A stretch of 64,000 nt of DNA. It comes from Symsagittifera roscoffensis (Eukaryota > Xenacoelomorpha > Acoela > Convolutidae). Below are positions 44,271 to 56,234 of this stretch, in pieces (positions within the stretch are counted from its first letter, which is position 1; every line of letters starts with the position of its first letter). The DNA is taken from the NCBI RefSeq assembly GCF_963678635.1, contig NC_087062.1, forward strand, positions 47,021,758 to 47,085,757, in the 5' to 3' direction. The notes below the pieces were generated by a model that saw nothing but the letters and a program-made list of their open reading frames with translations, was not told where the DNA came from and ran no database searches. The position numbers and the translations under genes are program-made.

Positions 44271-44960
44271 TGTGATATTCGCCCAAATTGGCCTTAAATG
44301 CAAGTCAGAAAAAAAAGAACTTTTATTTGGAGCAGTTTAGTGAGAAAATTGGTTTTTTTGAAAGATTCGGGGTGGTATTTGTGCAATTGAACGAAATGGG
44401 AGAGATTACTTTGGAGTGACGAAATGATACTAAAAAGTCGTTTGGAAATAAAACCACGTCACGACCTTGAAATTTTGCGACCTTGATTATTGATAGTAAA
44501 AAAAAACAAGCAGAACGCTGAACCAAGCAGATGAAAAATTAGAAAAATGAGTGTGAAGAACCGAGAGCATTCTGGAAATTAACGGTTAAGCTGACACAAT
44601 CGCTACTGTGCTGACTTTTTGATCTGGAAGGCCGAGAGCCGAGGTTGCTCTCCTTTCTGGTGCTGAAGAGAGAGCATATTTTGTGAAGACCACAAATCCC
44701 GAAGAGTCTTGAAAAAAGACTGGAAACTGTTTTTTAAACAACCTTCAGCATCCCGAAATGTCTTGAACTGAATTCAAATAACATGTAACTCATTTTTCAG
44801 ATCATGAGAAGCTAGGAGTTGAGGGAAAGGGTTGGTCCATCTCCAATGGATGTGATGATTTTTATCTACTGAACAAAAACAATGGTAATATGATAATTTC
44901 AGTTTTAGTTATGATCTTTTGTTAATTGTTTTCGCTGAACCGTATTTATTATTTCGTTTA
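44271..44960 (+). repeat. 3' LTR of the plus-strand element (diverged)
   Basis: Starts TGTGATATTCGCCC. It contains TCGCTACTGTGCTGAC, as in LTR D, and GCTAGGAGTTGAGGGAAAGG and CTACTGAACAAAAACAATGG, as in LTR B. After about 44905 it no longer matches; a segment similar to 50700-50770 follows. The exact end is uncertain. Confidence 0.6.
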
Positions 44961-46340
44961 TTATAAAGAGTTGGTGACCCCAGCGCTACTATTGGCAAAA
45001 ATTGATGATCGGGGTCTTAGCACATGGCAAGCACATGTACTTTGAGCGACGTCGTTCTTGTGGGTGATGCCATAGGAGTGGGTACTTTTTTGTCTCTTTG
45101 AGCAGAATCTCTTTTCGTGTTTAACCTTTTTCTTCTTTTTTATCAAGTCTTTTTTTCTTTTGGTTGAATTGTTTTTGGTTTCTGTTGTTCTTTTAGTGTT
45201 TTTGTGTTTCATGTGGTCTTACAAAAATTTTGATTTGAGTTTCAAAACATTAATTTATCCAAAAATATGATTTAATCTGGTTTGGGTACCGTGCGATTTT
45301 CCTATACATGCAGTCAGTTTGATGATATTAATGAGCTGCGTTGGTTTGCTCAGGCTTAGTTTAATTCCTTTCTGCTGAAATAAAAGGAAAAATTTGAAAC
45401 GCGTCGAAAGGAGTAAGAGTTGTTATGAGTTAGTTTGTCAACTAGAAATTCAATGTTAAAACAAGTGTACAATGGCAAAATACATTGAGTTGTATAAAAA
45501 AAGTGGCGCGTTATGTGGGCGAGTTAAACAATTAAATCGAATCTCACAAAAAATCAGCACACATAACAAGATTGATGTGTTTCATTTATAGCTCATTAGT
45601 AATAATTTAGTAATTCGTTTTGTCAATTTTCAGCATTATTCCTAATTCTTTGCCGCTTATCTGTTTTATCGCTGATAGAAACTAGAGCAATTTGATAGAA
45701 ACTTTCATGAATGAAAATTTGTCTAAAGTTTTTTAATTTTTATTTGTTTTTATATTATTCTTTCAGAGAAAAATTTGGAGTAATCTAAAAAGAAACGGTG
45801 AAACACGTGTACAAATGGTGAGTGATATATTGATAAACAATTATAGATTATTACTTACTGAGGGTCGGGTTCCGAAAAAAAGCTATTGGTGAAGTTAGTA
45901 TTTATTTTGGGTGACTGTATTAAAAGCTTAGCCAGATTTCGTATTACATTTTTAGTGCGTAAATTTGGCCAAAGAAGCTCAAGTGCGCGGATGACATTAA
46001 CTTTTTCTGAAGTGGCGGAGAACTCGTGGTCAGAGTTTTAGATTAAAAATTTTGAGATTGAACTTAATTTTGTGGATCTTTTTTATCAAAGCAACTTCAA
46101 CTGGTTGGATATATTCATGCGGGATAAAAATGAGCGAGAGTCTTCAAATGGGAAAAATACTGAGGGGGCAAATGATATACATTTCTTTAACGGGATCATA
46201 GTTGCGGAAGATTTCGAGAAGGTCAATTGTTTTTATGCAATCAGTGAAATTAAGAAAATATGGTGATGTGTTTTTAGACTTGATAAACATGTAGCAATAA
46301 TGGGAATTTCGAGATGTGAACTGTGAAGGAAGTCGCGTTG
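44961..46340. other. AT-rich DNA without a supported gene
   Basis: Small ORFs only; no domains, no repeats above simple sequence. TTGGTGACCCCAGCG at 44979-44993 resembles a retroelement primer site, but no LTR clearly ends just before it. Confidence 0.5.
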
Positions 46341-46346
46341 AATAAA

Positions 46347-46841
46347 TCAATAATAGGTACGAGTATGTGTAAAATTAGTTTCAATCATGATTTTTTGAGA
46401 ACAGTTAATATCACACTCTTTAGGAACTAGGAGATAAAAGGTTAAATAGAAGTGGTCAAACTTGTTAAAATACGATTCATAATCTTCTCTATTTTGAAAT
46501 TCATGGTGGATTACATGATCAAATTTTTTAATAATGAGGTCGAAGATGTAGTCAGTTTGGATGGAAATTTTTATGGTTAGCTGGGAATTCACTCCAGGGT
46601 CAGTATCAAATGGTGATACTTCCATGTATCTGCTGACAGTGTGATCATAGTTCGCTATTGAGATTTGCTTTGGCTTACGACCAATGAAGCGGTTAAATGC
46701 TTGTGATAAGCCAATGTTAGTGAACTGAGTTAGGAGTAGTCCAGCGGTGAGTTGGTTGATGATGGTTTCACAAAGATCATCATCGTCGGCAGATTTTCCT
46801 AATGGAATTTTGGGTGGGTTAGTGAAATTATAGAATGAGAT
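46347..46841 (-). pseudogene. Unrecognised coding fragment, about 164 codons
   Basis: The frame is open from 46841 to the stop at 46347, with an internal ATG at 46625. The composition looks like a real protein: ADDDDLCETIINQLTAGLL, FNRFIGRKPKQIS, then IIKKFDHVIHHEFQNRE and HFYLTFYLLVPKECD. No start codon near the open end, so it may be a 3' exon or a broken ORF. Upstream on the same strand is another frame (47164-47580). No family recognised. Confidence 0.35.
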
Positions 46842-47163
46842 TCAAGAAAGGGTAGGGAAAACTCGTCATTATATTGGTTTCGTTGGGCTCGGTTTTCTGC
46901 ATGATTATAGGTGTAGGGAAAGAAGGGGAAAATTTCAGCTGAAAATGATGGGGTATTAAAGTGACGGGGGCGATTACTTTGAAGGGATCGGGATGATTAT
47001 GGGCGATTGATCATAAATTGAGGTGTGTTGTTGGGGTGCTTTTGAAGTGTTTTGCTGTTCGTTTTTAAAGTAATCGTCAAAGTTCTGCTGAAGCGTGTCA
47101 TCCGTTATTGGGCTAGGGACATCGGGTGCATTTCTGGAAAAAGTAGAGGGAATGGATGAAGCG

Positions 47164-47580
47164 TCAGAGTGTGAGGATCGAAGTGGAATTTATAACAGTG
47201 GTGAGGGGAGTTATTGGATGGAAAAATGGTTGTAAAAAGTTAGTGTGACTTGGCTCCGAATCTAAAATTTCATTGGGTCTGCTAACTGCAGGGTTATTTA
47301 AATGGGAGTTAGTTTCAAATACAGTTTGAGTTGAGTCGTCAGAATCCATGTGTGGTGAGTTAAATGAATAACTGGGGCTAAAACATGTCAGGGAGAAAAG
47401 GTGAGATGAGAGCTGTGAGATGGATAAAAAAGAGTCGTGTCGGTCGAGATTTGAGGAAAAGGAAATTGAATGATTGGGAGATCCAATCTGGCGGCTCGTT
47501 GTGGGATAAAAAGATGAATGTTCTGAGAAGGATTTTTTTTTGTGTGTGTGGTTGTTCTTTAATTTGTTCGTATGATTCAT
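47164..47580 (-). CDS. Unrecognised Ser/Thr/Pro-rich ORF
   Basis: 138 codons, low in charged residues and rich in Ser, His, Pro and Asn, with no domain. It lies 320 bases upstream of the fragment at 46347-46841 on the same strand, with several stops between. It may be the disordered N-terminal part of one decayed gene, possibly gag-like. Weak call. Confidence 0.2.
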   Translation of the reverse strand: MNHTNKLKNNHTHKKKSFSEHSSFYPTTSRQIGSPNHSISFSSNLDRHDSFLSISQLSSHLFSLTCFSPSYSFNSPHMDSDDSTQTVFETNSHLNNPAVSRPNEILDSEPSHTNFLQPFFHPITPLTTVINSTSILTL

Positions 47581-48246
47581 CAGTGTTTTTTGCCTGAAAT
47601 TGTTTTTGTGATATCGGATTTTGTTGTATTTTGTTATTTTGATGAATAATTTGTGCTACGGAAAGGGCAATTTAATTGTTTTGTGATAATATTTGTGGAG
47701 GGTGATGTTCTGATTTAAACAAAAATGTGAAGGACCTGTGGGTGTAGTAGTTGTATTGTCTAGTGGAGTGTCGTATGTGTTTGATTTTGTTAATAGTTTC
47801 TTAATAAAATCACTAATTTGTGCAACTAAAAAGATTTTATTGATTGATGTGGAGAAAAAGTCAAAAATTTTGCAAAAGTTTTCTTGATACATAGGCTTGT
47901 CTATTGACTTGCGTATGTATTGCGCATGTGCTATAGTCTCGTTTAAGTAGTGTGAATATAAATCCTATGAAATTAAACATTGTGTATAAATTAGTCAACT
48001 TTTCTAAGATCCAGTATGGCCATCCTAGAAAAGCTAGGAGATCAATTTTTATGTGCAGAAAGCTAAAAAAAGTTTATTGGTCAAATGTCTTGGGGCGGTT
48101 TTTTTGCCCTTTAACGAGTATTTTTGAATACTTCTTGTGTGCGAATGTATTTCTTAAGCGCTAATTCTGTTTCAGGGTATATTTGAAAACGTGTTTTTAC
48201 CGTCGATGACTTTATATGGATTTGGATTTGATCATTTTCTATCAGG

Positions 48247-48780
48247 GTGTTAATGAAAAAATGGCGTAGATTCGATAAAACCTTTTTTTTTGTGGAATTT
48301 GATCATTCTTGCGTGGATTTTGGTAACTTTGAACGTGGTGCATGTGTCTTCAGGGAACCAAACAATGGTTGCCTGTCCGAGCGGTGGGATCGCAGTGTCC
48401 TTGATCATTTTTACAAGGTAAGCGAATTCCTTGATAGAGTATGATGTCTTCTTTTAAATCACGTCTCACTTGTACTTTTTCAAGTTGGATTTTTAATAAA
48501 AAAATCATTATTTCTTGATATCCTGACTGGCCATTTATTTAATTTATTTTTATATGAGGTATTCAGTTTTTATTGTGTAAATCAAATCATAATCTTCTGC
48601 ATGCACAGTGATAAAGGAAGTTTTCATCAAGCTGTATATGGCCTTGATGTTGTTCAGGTTCAGCTTGGTGCGTCGTACCAGATGAATTTTAGTAGTCCGG
48701 GGTGGCTTTCTCAAAGAGTAATTTTGGACAATATTTCCAAAAAATTCTTTGAAAAAAAGCATAAACGGATGGGGCAATAA
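48247..48780 (+). CDS. Possible two-exon gene fragment
   Basis: One open frame (from 48247) reaches TTTTACAAG|GTAAGC at about 48418, a good splice donor. A second open stretch after TATTCAG (about 48567) reads CMHSDKGSFHQAVYG, LGASYQMNFSSPGWLSQ and ends KKHKRMGQ-stop at 48778. A variant of its end (TGWPSQRVISDN) recurs at 49815-49848, showing a second genomic copy. No family identified. Confidence 0.3.
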
Positions 48781-49321
48781 AATGAAAGGAAACTTTTTTC
48801 TATTATTTTGATCAATTTTTTACAAAAAAAACTTAATTTATTCCGAAATTGCCCTGATATAAAGCAATCTTGTTCCTGTTTATTAATTGCTGGACCAGAT
48901 TGGTCTTAGCTTTTTTGTATTTTTTTGTTGTGCAGTCTGATGATAAAGAATATATGCAAGTCGGCAGAACCAATGCTGATTGGACCATTTTATGCCAACT
49001 TTGAACAAAACAACCAACTGCGAACTTTAAGGTTCCGACTGAAGGTTGCGACTGCGTTTTGATTTCTATGGAGCAGGGGATCTAGGATTCTCTGGTGTCG
49101 CCTTTTCAAAAAAAACTTCGTAAATTTTCTCAACAATTATTTAGAGCACTCCGAGTTCTTCCAAATTAAAAAAAAGACCAATTCAGTCAAAATATTGCGG
49201 CTCACGCAAATTTGTGAAAAAACAAGCCAAAAAAGGCGTCTTAGGCTCTTATAGGAAAATTTTAAGTCAGTGTTCAGCAAGTCATTAGACAAGTCAGTGT
49301 TCAGCTAAATGAGGGAGGGCA

Positions 49322-49365
49322 AAGTACACTTCGCAATAGTACACTTCGCAAAGTACACTTCGCAA
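49322..49365. repeat. Three copies of a 14-15 bp repeat
   Basis: AGTACACTTCGCAA three times in a row. Small minisatellite, no gene. The rest of 48.8-49.8 kb shows no supportable gene. Confidence 0.7.
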
Positions 49366-49851
49366 CCGGCACCGTAGCTTGGCTTGAATACAAAATTCAA
49401 TAACGGAGATTTGGTTAAAACCGTCTTTAATTGGTTGGTAAACGAGCAATTATTTAAACTTAATTTAATATATAATTCTCTGATGTCATTATTTAAATTA
49501 GTAAATTTGCAAATATGCTCCTTCCCCCTCAGGGATTCGACCCTCTGCCGACCCAAAGGGTCTCCAATACCAACTGAAACTTAGACTGCGCATGCAAATT
49601 ATTCATGAATTGGTCTGTACGTGGATATTTTTCAATTTTTGGTTGTTTTTGGAAATTTGGTCAGTTCAAGAACTTCTGTAAAAATGGTTGTGTCACACGG
49701 TTTTTTTTCAGTTTTACTTAAAAACTCTGAAAAAATTCATTATGACCTCACTTATTTGAGTTATTTTACTTGAGGTTGGAAAAGTTGTTGAAGCTTGTGA
49801 GTTTAAAACCGGGTGGCCTTCTCAAAGAGTAATTTCGGATAATGTTTGTCA

Positions 49852-50795
49852 CGCTACCTTAGTTTCGGCCGGGTCGTGCAACTTCTTAGTCTAATACCAA
49901 TCCTCATCTTACTCTAATATCTTCTAGTCTCAATAGCTCTAGTGTAAACTGGTATTTTTGCGAGGTTTAGAATCAAGAAGTAGAAGTTAGGAAGAGCAAC
50001 TAATTGATAGGGTAAATTTATTCTTCTCTGGCTGAAACTAAACAAAGTTTCAGCCTTAGAATTTATTGTAAGTTTTAGTCATGGACCTTGAGTTGCTAGT
50101 TCTAAGTGTTTTTACAGAGATAGTTTATCAATAAGATACTTGGTTATAAATACTTGTTCTAAACTGGTTCGACCCATCCGGGGCTTAGAAAGCACTGAGT
50201 TTTTCAAGTTCTTTTCTTGTGAAGGATGGAGGGATAACTTTTTTGCGAGTAGATTCTTAAAAGAAGTGAAGAGATAAAAGAAGTAGTTGCTGGTGTTGTG
50301 GAAACAGTCGTTCTGTAGAGAGAGAAGAGAAGCAGTAGATGTTGCGAGTGATTGTATCAGGGTTGCAGATGTATATTTTGACAAATCGATTTCGTTGAGT
50401 AAAGCGAGACTACGTGCATTCTCAACTGTTCGTCGAAGAGCGAGATAGGGTTTAACATCTCAGTTTGAAGCGCCAAGTAACTAGGTTTCGTATGTTTGAG
50501 TTCAAAATCGATTTGGCCAATGTTCTTTTTCATTGGGTACCTTTGCTGCAACACTGGCTCCATTCTTTAATCCTAAGAGGGTTGTGACTGCGTCAAGCAA
50601 AACCAACATATTTGCCATTTCTAAGTCGGACTGCCTTCGAGTTTTTCTTAACCTTTTTGTTGCTCGTTTCTTTGCTTTAAGAAATCTTTTTTATTATATA
50701 TATCTGCACCTTGTTGGTGATTTCTTTTTTAGTTATGATTTGTGTTAGTTGTTATCACAGAAGCGGTTTTATTAGTTCGTTTATTATTGTCCGGG
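49852..50795 (+). mobile_element. Candidate solo LTR or related insertion
   Basis: At about 49851 the copy of the 48.7-kb exon-like sequence is interrupted (...GATAATGTT|TGTCACGC). The end of the block, around 50700-50770 (AGTTATGATTTG...TTATTAGTTCGTTTATTATT), matches the tail of the plus-strand 3' LTR region at 44905-44965. A TG start and a shared 3' end suggest an LTR of another subfamily. No target duplication confirmed. Confidence 0.35.
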
Positions 50796-50829
50796 GACAC
50801 TCAAATTTAGTCTAATCGAGCGTGGTGCA

Positions 50830-51520
50830 AATAGAAAAAATCTTTCAGTTTTGTTTGGAGACTCTCAAATTTTTATCTGACCTTGATTATTGTTTAAACT
50901 AAGTTTGGGGTAGGAAAAATGGAAAAATGCATAGAATCAAGATGACCAAACTTTTTAGAAAAAAAGTATTTTTTTTTGCACCACGTTGGATTTGACTCAT
51001 TTCTTCGGCATCACCGATTTTTGTCTAAACTCATCCGAGAAAATTGAAAATCTGTTATACCAAAATTACGACAGGGCAGTTGATCAAATCTTTTTTTTTG
51101 TCGCGGGAATGGACCTATAAGTTTCGGTCATCCCAGAAAATTAAACCTACCCGAGTCGATTATAAAATTGCGGGATAGAAAAAAATAGCATTTCGAAGCA
51201 AAAGAAGCAAACTTTGGAGAAAAAAAATACTTTTTTTTGTACCAAGCTTGCGTAGGTCCAATTTTTTGTCAACACCAAAGTTTTACCGGCCCCTTCGAAG
51301 TGAGAAAACAGAAATTTATAACGAAAATAAAACCAAGTCAAAAAATGAGAGACTCAAATTTATTCAAATTTTTGTCTCATTTTTTTTGTGATCGTGCTAA
51401 GTTTGGGTCGCAAAAAAACTTTATGAAGCAAAAAAAAAGTTTGAAAAAAAAAAGATTTTTTTTGCAACACGCTCAATTGAGCATAGTCGTTTACTTTATC
51501 GAATTTTGATCGGTCTTAAT
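50830..51520. repeat. Diverged tandem repeat, unit about 230-245 bp
   Basis: Three to four diverged units share AAAAAAAGTaTTTTTTTTTGcACCAcG, then CTCAAATT...TTTTTGTC. Unit landmarks at about 50970, 51215 and 51450. Noncoding. Confidence 0.5.
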
Positions 51521-51738
51521 TAAGTCTTAATTTTGATCGGTCTTAATCTTTTTAAGTTTTTGGTTTTTTTAATGTTCTAAACACTGAGAAATAATAATTA
51601 TGATGAATAAATTAATCGATTTTTTTTCTCGAAAATTGACCCGTAAAAGTTCGGTAAAACCAAAAAGGTAAGCCCAATCTGGCGAAGAATTTTTTTGGTT
51701 AAATTGTTAAATTTTTACTGTTAACCTTTGTTTAACAG

Positions 51739-52042
51739 GGCCCCAAAAACACCAAATTCGGATTCATAGAAAACTCCCAGCCCAACACTAACGAAGATTT
51801 CGCCAAAAACTGCAAAGCCATGCTTGCAAGCAACTCAAGCCCCGCAGAAAAAGCAGGGCACCAGACGTTGGACAGAGGAAGAAAAAATATGTGATCCTTT
51901 TTTCGCAAACATCACCGGTACATTTCCTCGAGCAGATGTCAGAGCACTAATTGAGGAAAAGGAACGCAACACAATTTGTCGAACAACTCGCTCAAAAACT
52001 TCCACCAAAAGCACAAATACGCGTGTTCAATCCTCAGGCTAA
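51739..52042 (+). pseudogene. Exon-like segment
   Basis: CTTTGTTTAACAG at 51726-51738 could be an acceptor and CTAAA|GTGAGT at about 52044 a donor. Inside, one frame reads RRWTEEEKICDPFFAN and ALIEEKERN; the next frame reads QFVEQLAQKLPPKAQIRV up to the donor. A one-base shift near 51965 would join them. It probably represents a broken exon. No family recognised. Confidence 0.3.
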
Positions 52043-52049
52043 AGTGAGT

Positions 52050-54285
52050 AGCGGATGGTTAGAAGAAAGGGGGACGAGATGGGAGGACAAAGACTTTACT
52101 GGCGCAAAAAAATCATGATTCATGATTCTTATAATTGCAATTTTTTTAAAGTCTCCAACCTGCAAATTGTAAAAAATATGTTCCAAGACACCCACTGATC
52201 GAATCTGGCCGAAGTTCTTTTGCGAAAATTAAATGTAGTTTTGACAGATCGGGGTAAGTTATAATAGAGGTTCAACTTATAAATTCAAACCTTTGCTCAT
52301 TTTTTGTCCATTATAGCAATTTTTGGGCACCATCACTGAGTCGGGGTGGTTAAACATTGATACCCCGGCAATGCCGGCTAATAATCTTCTATGTAATAGA
52401 GAGGCACCCAAAAGCTGTTTATTAGAAGCATAGTAGCATCAAGTTTGTTAAAATAATATAACAAACTGGCAGACATTATAGAACAATTTCAGAATGAGCT
52501 CCATTTCGGATTGAAATTTCAACTTGGCTCACGGACTACGAAGATAATTCTTGAGGCCAAGTAGCAGCTTACACCAAAAATTGCTACTTGGAATCAAGAT
52601 TTCTGGGTCGGATGCAAGTCGGCACAAGAGTTACTTTTCAGTGTGCAAGTTGACATGAATAGCACAACTTGACTGATTAGTTGTTGAGAAAAATTATCTC
52701 AAGAAAAACGTTTGTAATTTTGTTCTTGTTTACCGATTAAATTTAAGTTCAGTAACACTAGATTCCAGTACTCAAAATGAACCTCAAACGCCAAAAAAAT
52801 CAATAATATTTTGTTCATCAGAGCTGTTGTATTTGTTTTTGGAATTTTTGAAGAGAACTATTTTCGCAGACCAGAGATAGTACGAAAATGTTCTTGAAAT
52901 TGCCAGAATAAATGAAGAGATGAATCGTCCTTCATAAAATGTTGCATATCTTGAGAAAAGTTAAGGTTCGGTTAAGAGGAGTCAGCATTTTTTACAGCAT
53001 GATCGCAGTTTTATGTCATCACCCAATAGAGGTTTAAATATTGTCAGGAGTCTCTCGTATTTCTCGTTAAAAACAACACATAAAATATGCATCAAAATTG
53101 AACTGAAATGCCTTAAGTCTTTCTTTTCCAACAAGATTATATCCACAAACCTGAAGATCAGTTCAGTCTGTGGCTTTAGTTAGAATGGATTGAATCATAT
53201 TCCAGAATGATTCGCGTCTGAAAAATCACTACGATTTATCTGTAATATTACTGATTCATTATGCGTCCCCTACTGCTCAATATCTTAACACCAGCATTGG
53301 AACCCTGGACCATCAGCACTAAAATCATGGCCCAAGTCAGGTCAAAAAGTCATTGCAATTTAATCACTGCTCACTGTTTCAGAAAGAACCAATAGAAAGA
53401 AGTTAGCAAATTTCTAATGAAAACTGAGGCGACAACAAATTCCCAAGCTGAGAAAACGATTCAAGTTGAAGTTTTCTGAGGAGTTTCGAATTTGGTAATG
53501 CTAGCTGAATAGACAGCAGGACAACATTTTTTTGAAGAAATTTTCCCAATAATCTTTTACCTTTAGAAATAAAACCTGCGAGGAAATCCCTTTTCCAACC
53601 TTCAAACACGACCACGATTTTCGGTTAATCCTTTGTTTCTCGCAGATGGTCACACAGATAATTACGACTTGATTACTGCGATCTTAAAATTTGGTCCTAA
53701 TTTCCGGAGGTCTCAGATCAGATCCTTTTTTTCTAAATTAAGGCGCATTTTTTTGGATGTCACGTGGATGTTTTTTAATAATATCCCGTACCCACGAAAA
53801 AAAAAGGACAAGAAAAAACAGATCTGCCCTAAACCAGATGAGATCCAAAAAGCCCGGTTACAGACATGAATTAGATCTATTATATTTTTTCATTGAAGAC
53901 TTGAACGCAATCAGGTGCCGAAAATCATCTGTGATGTTCGTGGTTCAAAATAACATTAGTTGTTGCGGAAATAATGAAGCTTTGAAAATTATTCATGTTC
54001 GAATTCTGTTCTCATTCCACCCCTTGTCTAAAATTTGGGCTCAACCAACCCACCCCGTTTCAAAATAGGACTTATATGGGGATCAATTTTTGCACGACAG
54101 CTGAAGGAACTTTCATGGCTTTGGACTTGCATACAATCAGTCCAGTTTCGATGCAAATTTTAATAAAGTAGCCTTTCACTTTGTCGCTAAATGCTCTTTA
54201 AATCAGATTGTACGCCAAATACAAATATCCAACAGAAATTTACATTTCTTCAAATAGTGGGACAAAAGTTAGTTGTTTGGTAATC
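52050..54285. other. AT-rich DNA without a supported gene
   Basis: No domain-bearing ORF. A perfect 9-bp hairpin (AGTTTGTTA / TAACAAACT, 52442-52467) is the only structure noted. Confidence 0.5.
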
Positions 54286-54289
54286 AACA

Positions 54290-54598
54290 ATGCATATTCT
54301 TAGATTGCTTTTCTTTGCGACGACTTTATTATCGACTTTCGTTTTTGGTCGTGTTTTAACAAACAGTGGTTTAAAACGGCACAAATCTGATGTCCAAAAG
54401 GAGCAATTGAACCACTTGTCAAGTAATCTCGAGGTTCTTTACCAGTGGTCGGGTGGTTTTTGCGATGTGTTGGGAGAACCTTGCCTTGATCTGTGCATAA
54501 AAGGGAGAGAGGAGAGGAACTTCCCGAAGAAAGAGCCGAGGTGGATTCGATCCAAGTGCGAGTTACATGCCTGCATGTGCTACTCTCCCAGGTTTTGA
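54290..54598 (+). CDS. Secreted six-cysteine peptide precursor, CS-alpha-beta (defensin-like) pattern
   Basis: 102 residues, single exon. Residues 1-20 (MHILRLLFFATTLLSTFVFG) form a good signal peptide. A polar propeptide-like part with a basic LKRHK site follows (about 21-55). The C-terminal domain has exactly six cysteines: 58, 65, 69, 90, 95, 97. The spacing is C-x6-C-x3-C-x20-C-x4-C-x1-C. C-x3-C and C-x-C at these places are the signature of the cysteine-stabilised alpha-beta fold of invertebrate defensins; the C3-C4 loop is longer than usual (commonly about 9-12). The mature peptide is strongly basic between C3 and C4. Likely a secreted antimicrobial peptide; a secreted peptide of the same fold with another role is possible. 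Confidence 0.6.
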   Translation: MHILRLLFFATTLLSTFVFGRVLTNSGLKRHKSDVQKEQLNHLSSNLEVLYQWSGGFCDVLGEPCLDLCIKGREERNFPKKEPRWIRSKCELHACMCYSPRF

Positions 54599-55560
54599 GA
54601 AAAATAGAACTACTTTCAAGCCAGTGAGATTTTTGAAATAGTGGTACGATGAGCAAAATTAATTGAATATTGGAAACTTCGCTCATTCAAAGAAATCAAA
54701 CATTCATTGGAGATAAACTCAAATTGAATTTGGAGATAAATTGATGCATAGTGGACATAATGAAATCACAATATGGATCGAAATTGCAGCTCTAATGTCG
54801 TCGAGACAATCGACAGATAGTTACCAAATTATGTGACCAGTTTTATCTCGGAAATATTAGCTGAAGGTTAAAATGGTGAACCTTTTTTTTCTGAAATTGT
54901 ACTACAAAATTAGCATTATTAAAGTTATGGAGAGACACTCACCTGTCGGGTTTCCTGCTGCGGCTTATCAGGATCCATAATCTTGACCAAATCTCAGTAT
55001 TGAGAATAATGAGTAATTATGTAATAATGAGGTAACATCTAGGTCAAAGGTCTTTGTTTTCAGCAGTTCCGACGTAGATCAACAGAATTTCAAGAAAATG
55101 TGGTCTTAAACGTGTCAGAAAAGTCGCAAAACTTGTCAAACGTCTGACTTTACACTTCAAAGTTTATTTTGTTGCCATTTTTTTTTATCAATTTCAATCA
55201 CACTCTCACTTTTTGACCCTTTTTTTATAAGAAATTGTCCTTGATCGCAAAAAAATCGGAGGATATAACGGCTTCAAAAGTAAAAGAGAACTCACAATGA
55301 TGTAAAAAACGTCAACAAAAAAATAACTATCTCAGGTATCATAAATATGTCAGCCGTCGGAAAAACAAATTAATTTTTTTTTGTAATTTTCAAGATTACA
55401 CTTGAATTTGGTTTCGTCTTATGTTGGTTTTCGTTCAAAGAAATTTGATAAAACTTTTGCGAACAAGCTGAAGAGTTAGAGCAAATTCCTTCATGCAAAT
55501 TTTCCAAAAAAAAGTATAAGGGAGAAAAAAAATTATTTTGTTGCACTTGTACCCGGGGCG
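54599..55560. other. AT-rich DNA without a supported gene
   Basis: No ORF with recognisable content and no clear poly-A signal close to the peptide gene. Homopolymer runs only. Confidence 0.5.
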
Positions 55561-55562
55561 AG

Positions 55563-56234
55563 TATGTATGTATGTATGTATGTATGTATGTATGTATGTA
55601 TGTATGTATGTATGTATGTATGTATGTATGTATGTATGTATGTATGTATGTATGTATGTATGTATGTATGTATGTATGTATGTATGTATGTATGTATGTA
55701 TGTATGTATGTATGTATGTATGTATGTATGTATGTATGTATGTATGTATGTATGTATGTATGTATGTATGTATGTATGTATGTATGTATGTATGTATGTA
55801 TGTATGTATGTATGTATGTATGTATGTATGTATGTATGTATGTATGTATGTATGTATGTATGTATGTATGTATGTATGTATGTATGTATGTATGTATGTA
55901 TGTATGTATGTATGTATGTATGTATGTATGTATGTATGTATGTATGTATGTATGTATGTATGTATGTATGTATGTATGTATGTATGTATGTATGTATGTA
56001 TGTATGTATGTATGTATGTATGTATGTATGTATGTATGTATGTATGTATGTATGTATGTATGTATGTATGTATGTATGTATGTATGTATGTATGTATGTA
56101 TGTATGTATGTATGTATGTATGTATGTATGTATGTATGTATGTATGTATGTATGTATGTATGTATGTATGTATGTATGTATGTATGTATGTATGTATGTA
56201 TGTATGTATGTATGTATGTATGTATGTATGTATG

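Larger units (their letters stand above)
33142..44960 (+). mobile_element. Decayed plus-strand relative of the giant Gypsy-like element
   Basis: In order it holds a partial LTR, a leader remnant (33647-33847), a protease fragment fused by deletion to the RT thumb, RNase H and spacer fragments, a jump to the C-terminal part of ORF3, the second SGNH-like domain, a LINE insertion, about 4.5 kb of further ORF3-type coding remnants, a duplicated 3' region and a 3' LTR. Protein-level similarity to the minus-strand element is clear, but stops and shifts are frequent, so it is older. It preserves sequence that the minus-strand copies have deleted. Confidence 0.8.

Noticed and set aside
44979-44993. 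TTGGTGACCCCAGCG as a primer binding site
   Set aside because: No LTR end clearly precedes it and no coding interior follows; left as a note only.
49510-49570. tRNA-like sequence around GGATTCGACCC
   Set aside because: A T-arm-like stem with a six-base loop only; no D-arm, anticodon arm or acceptor pairing found.
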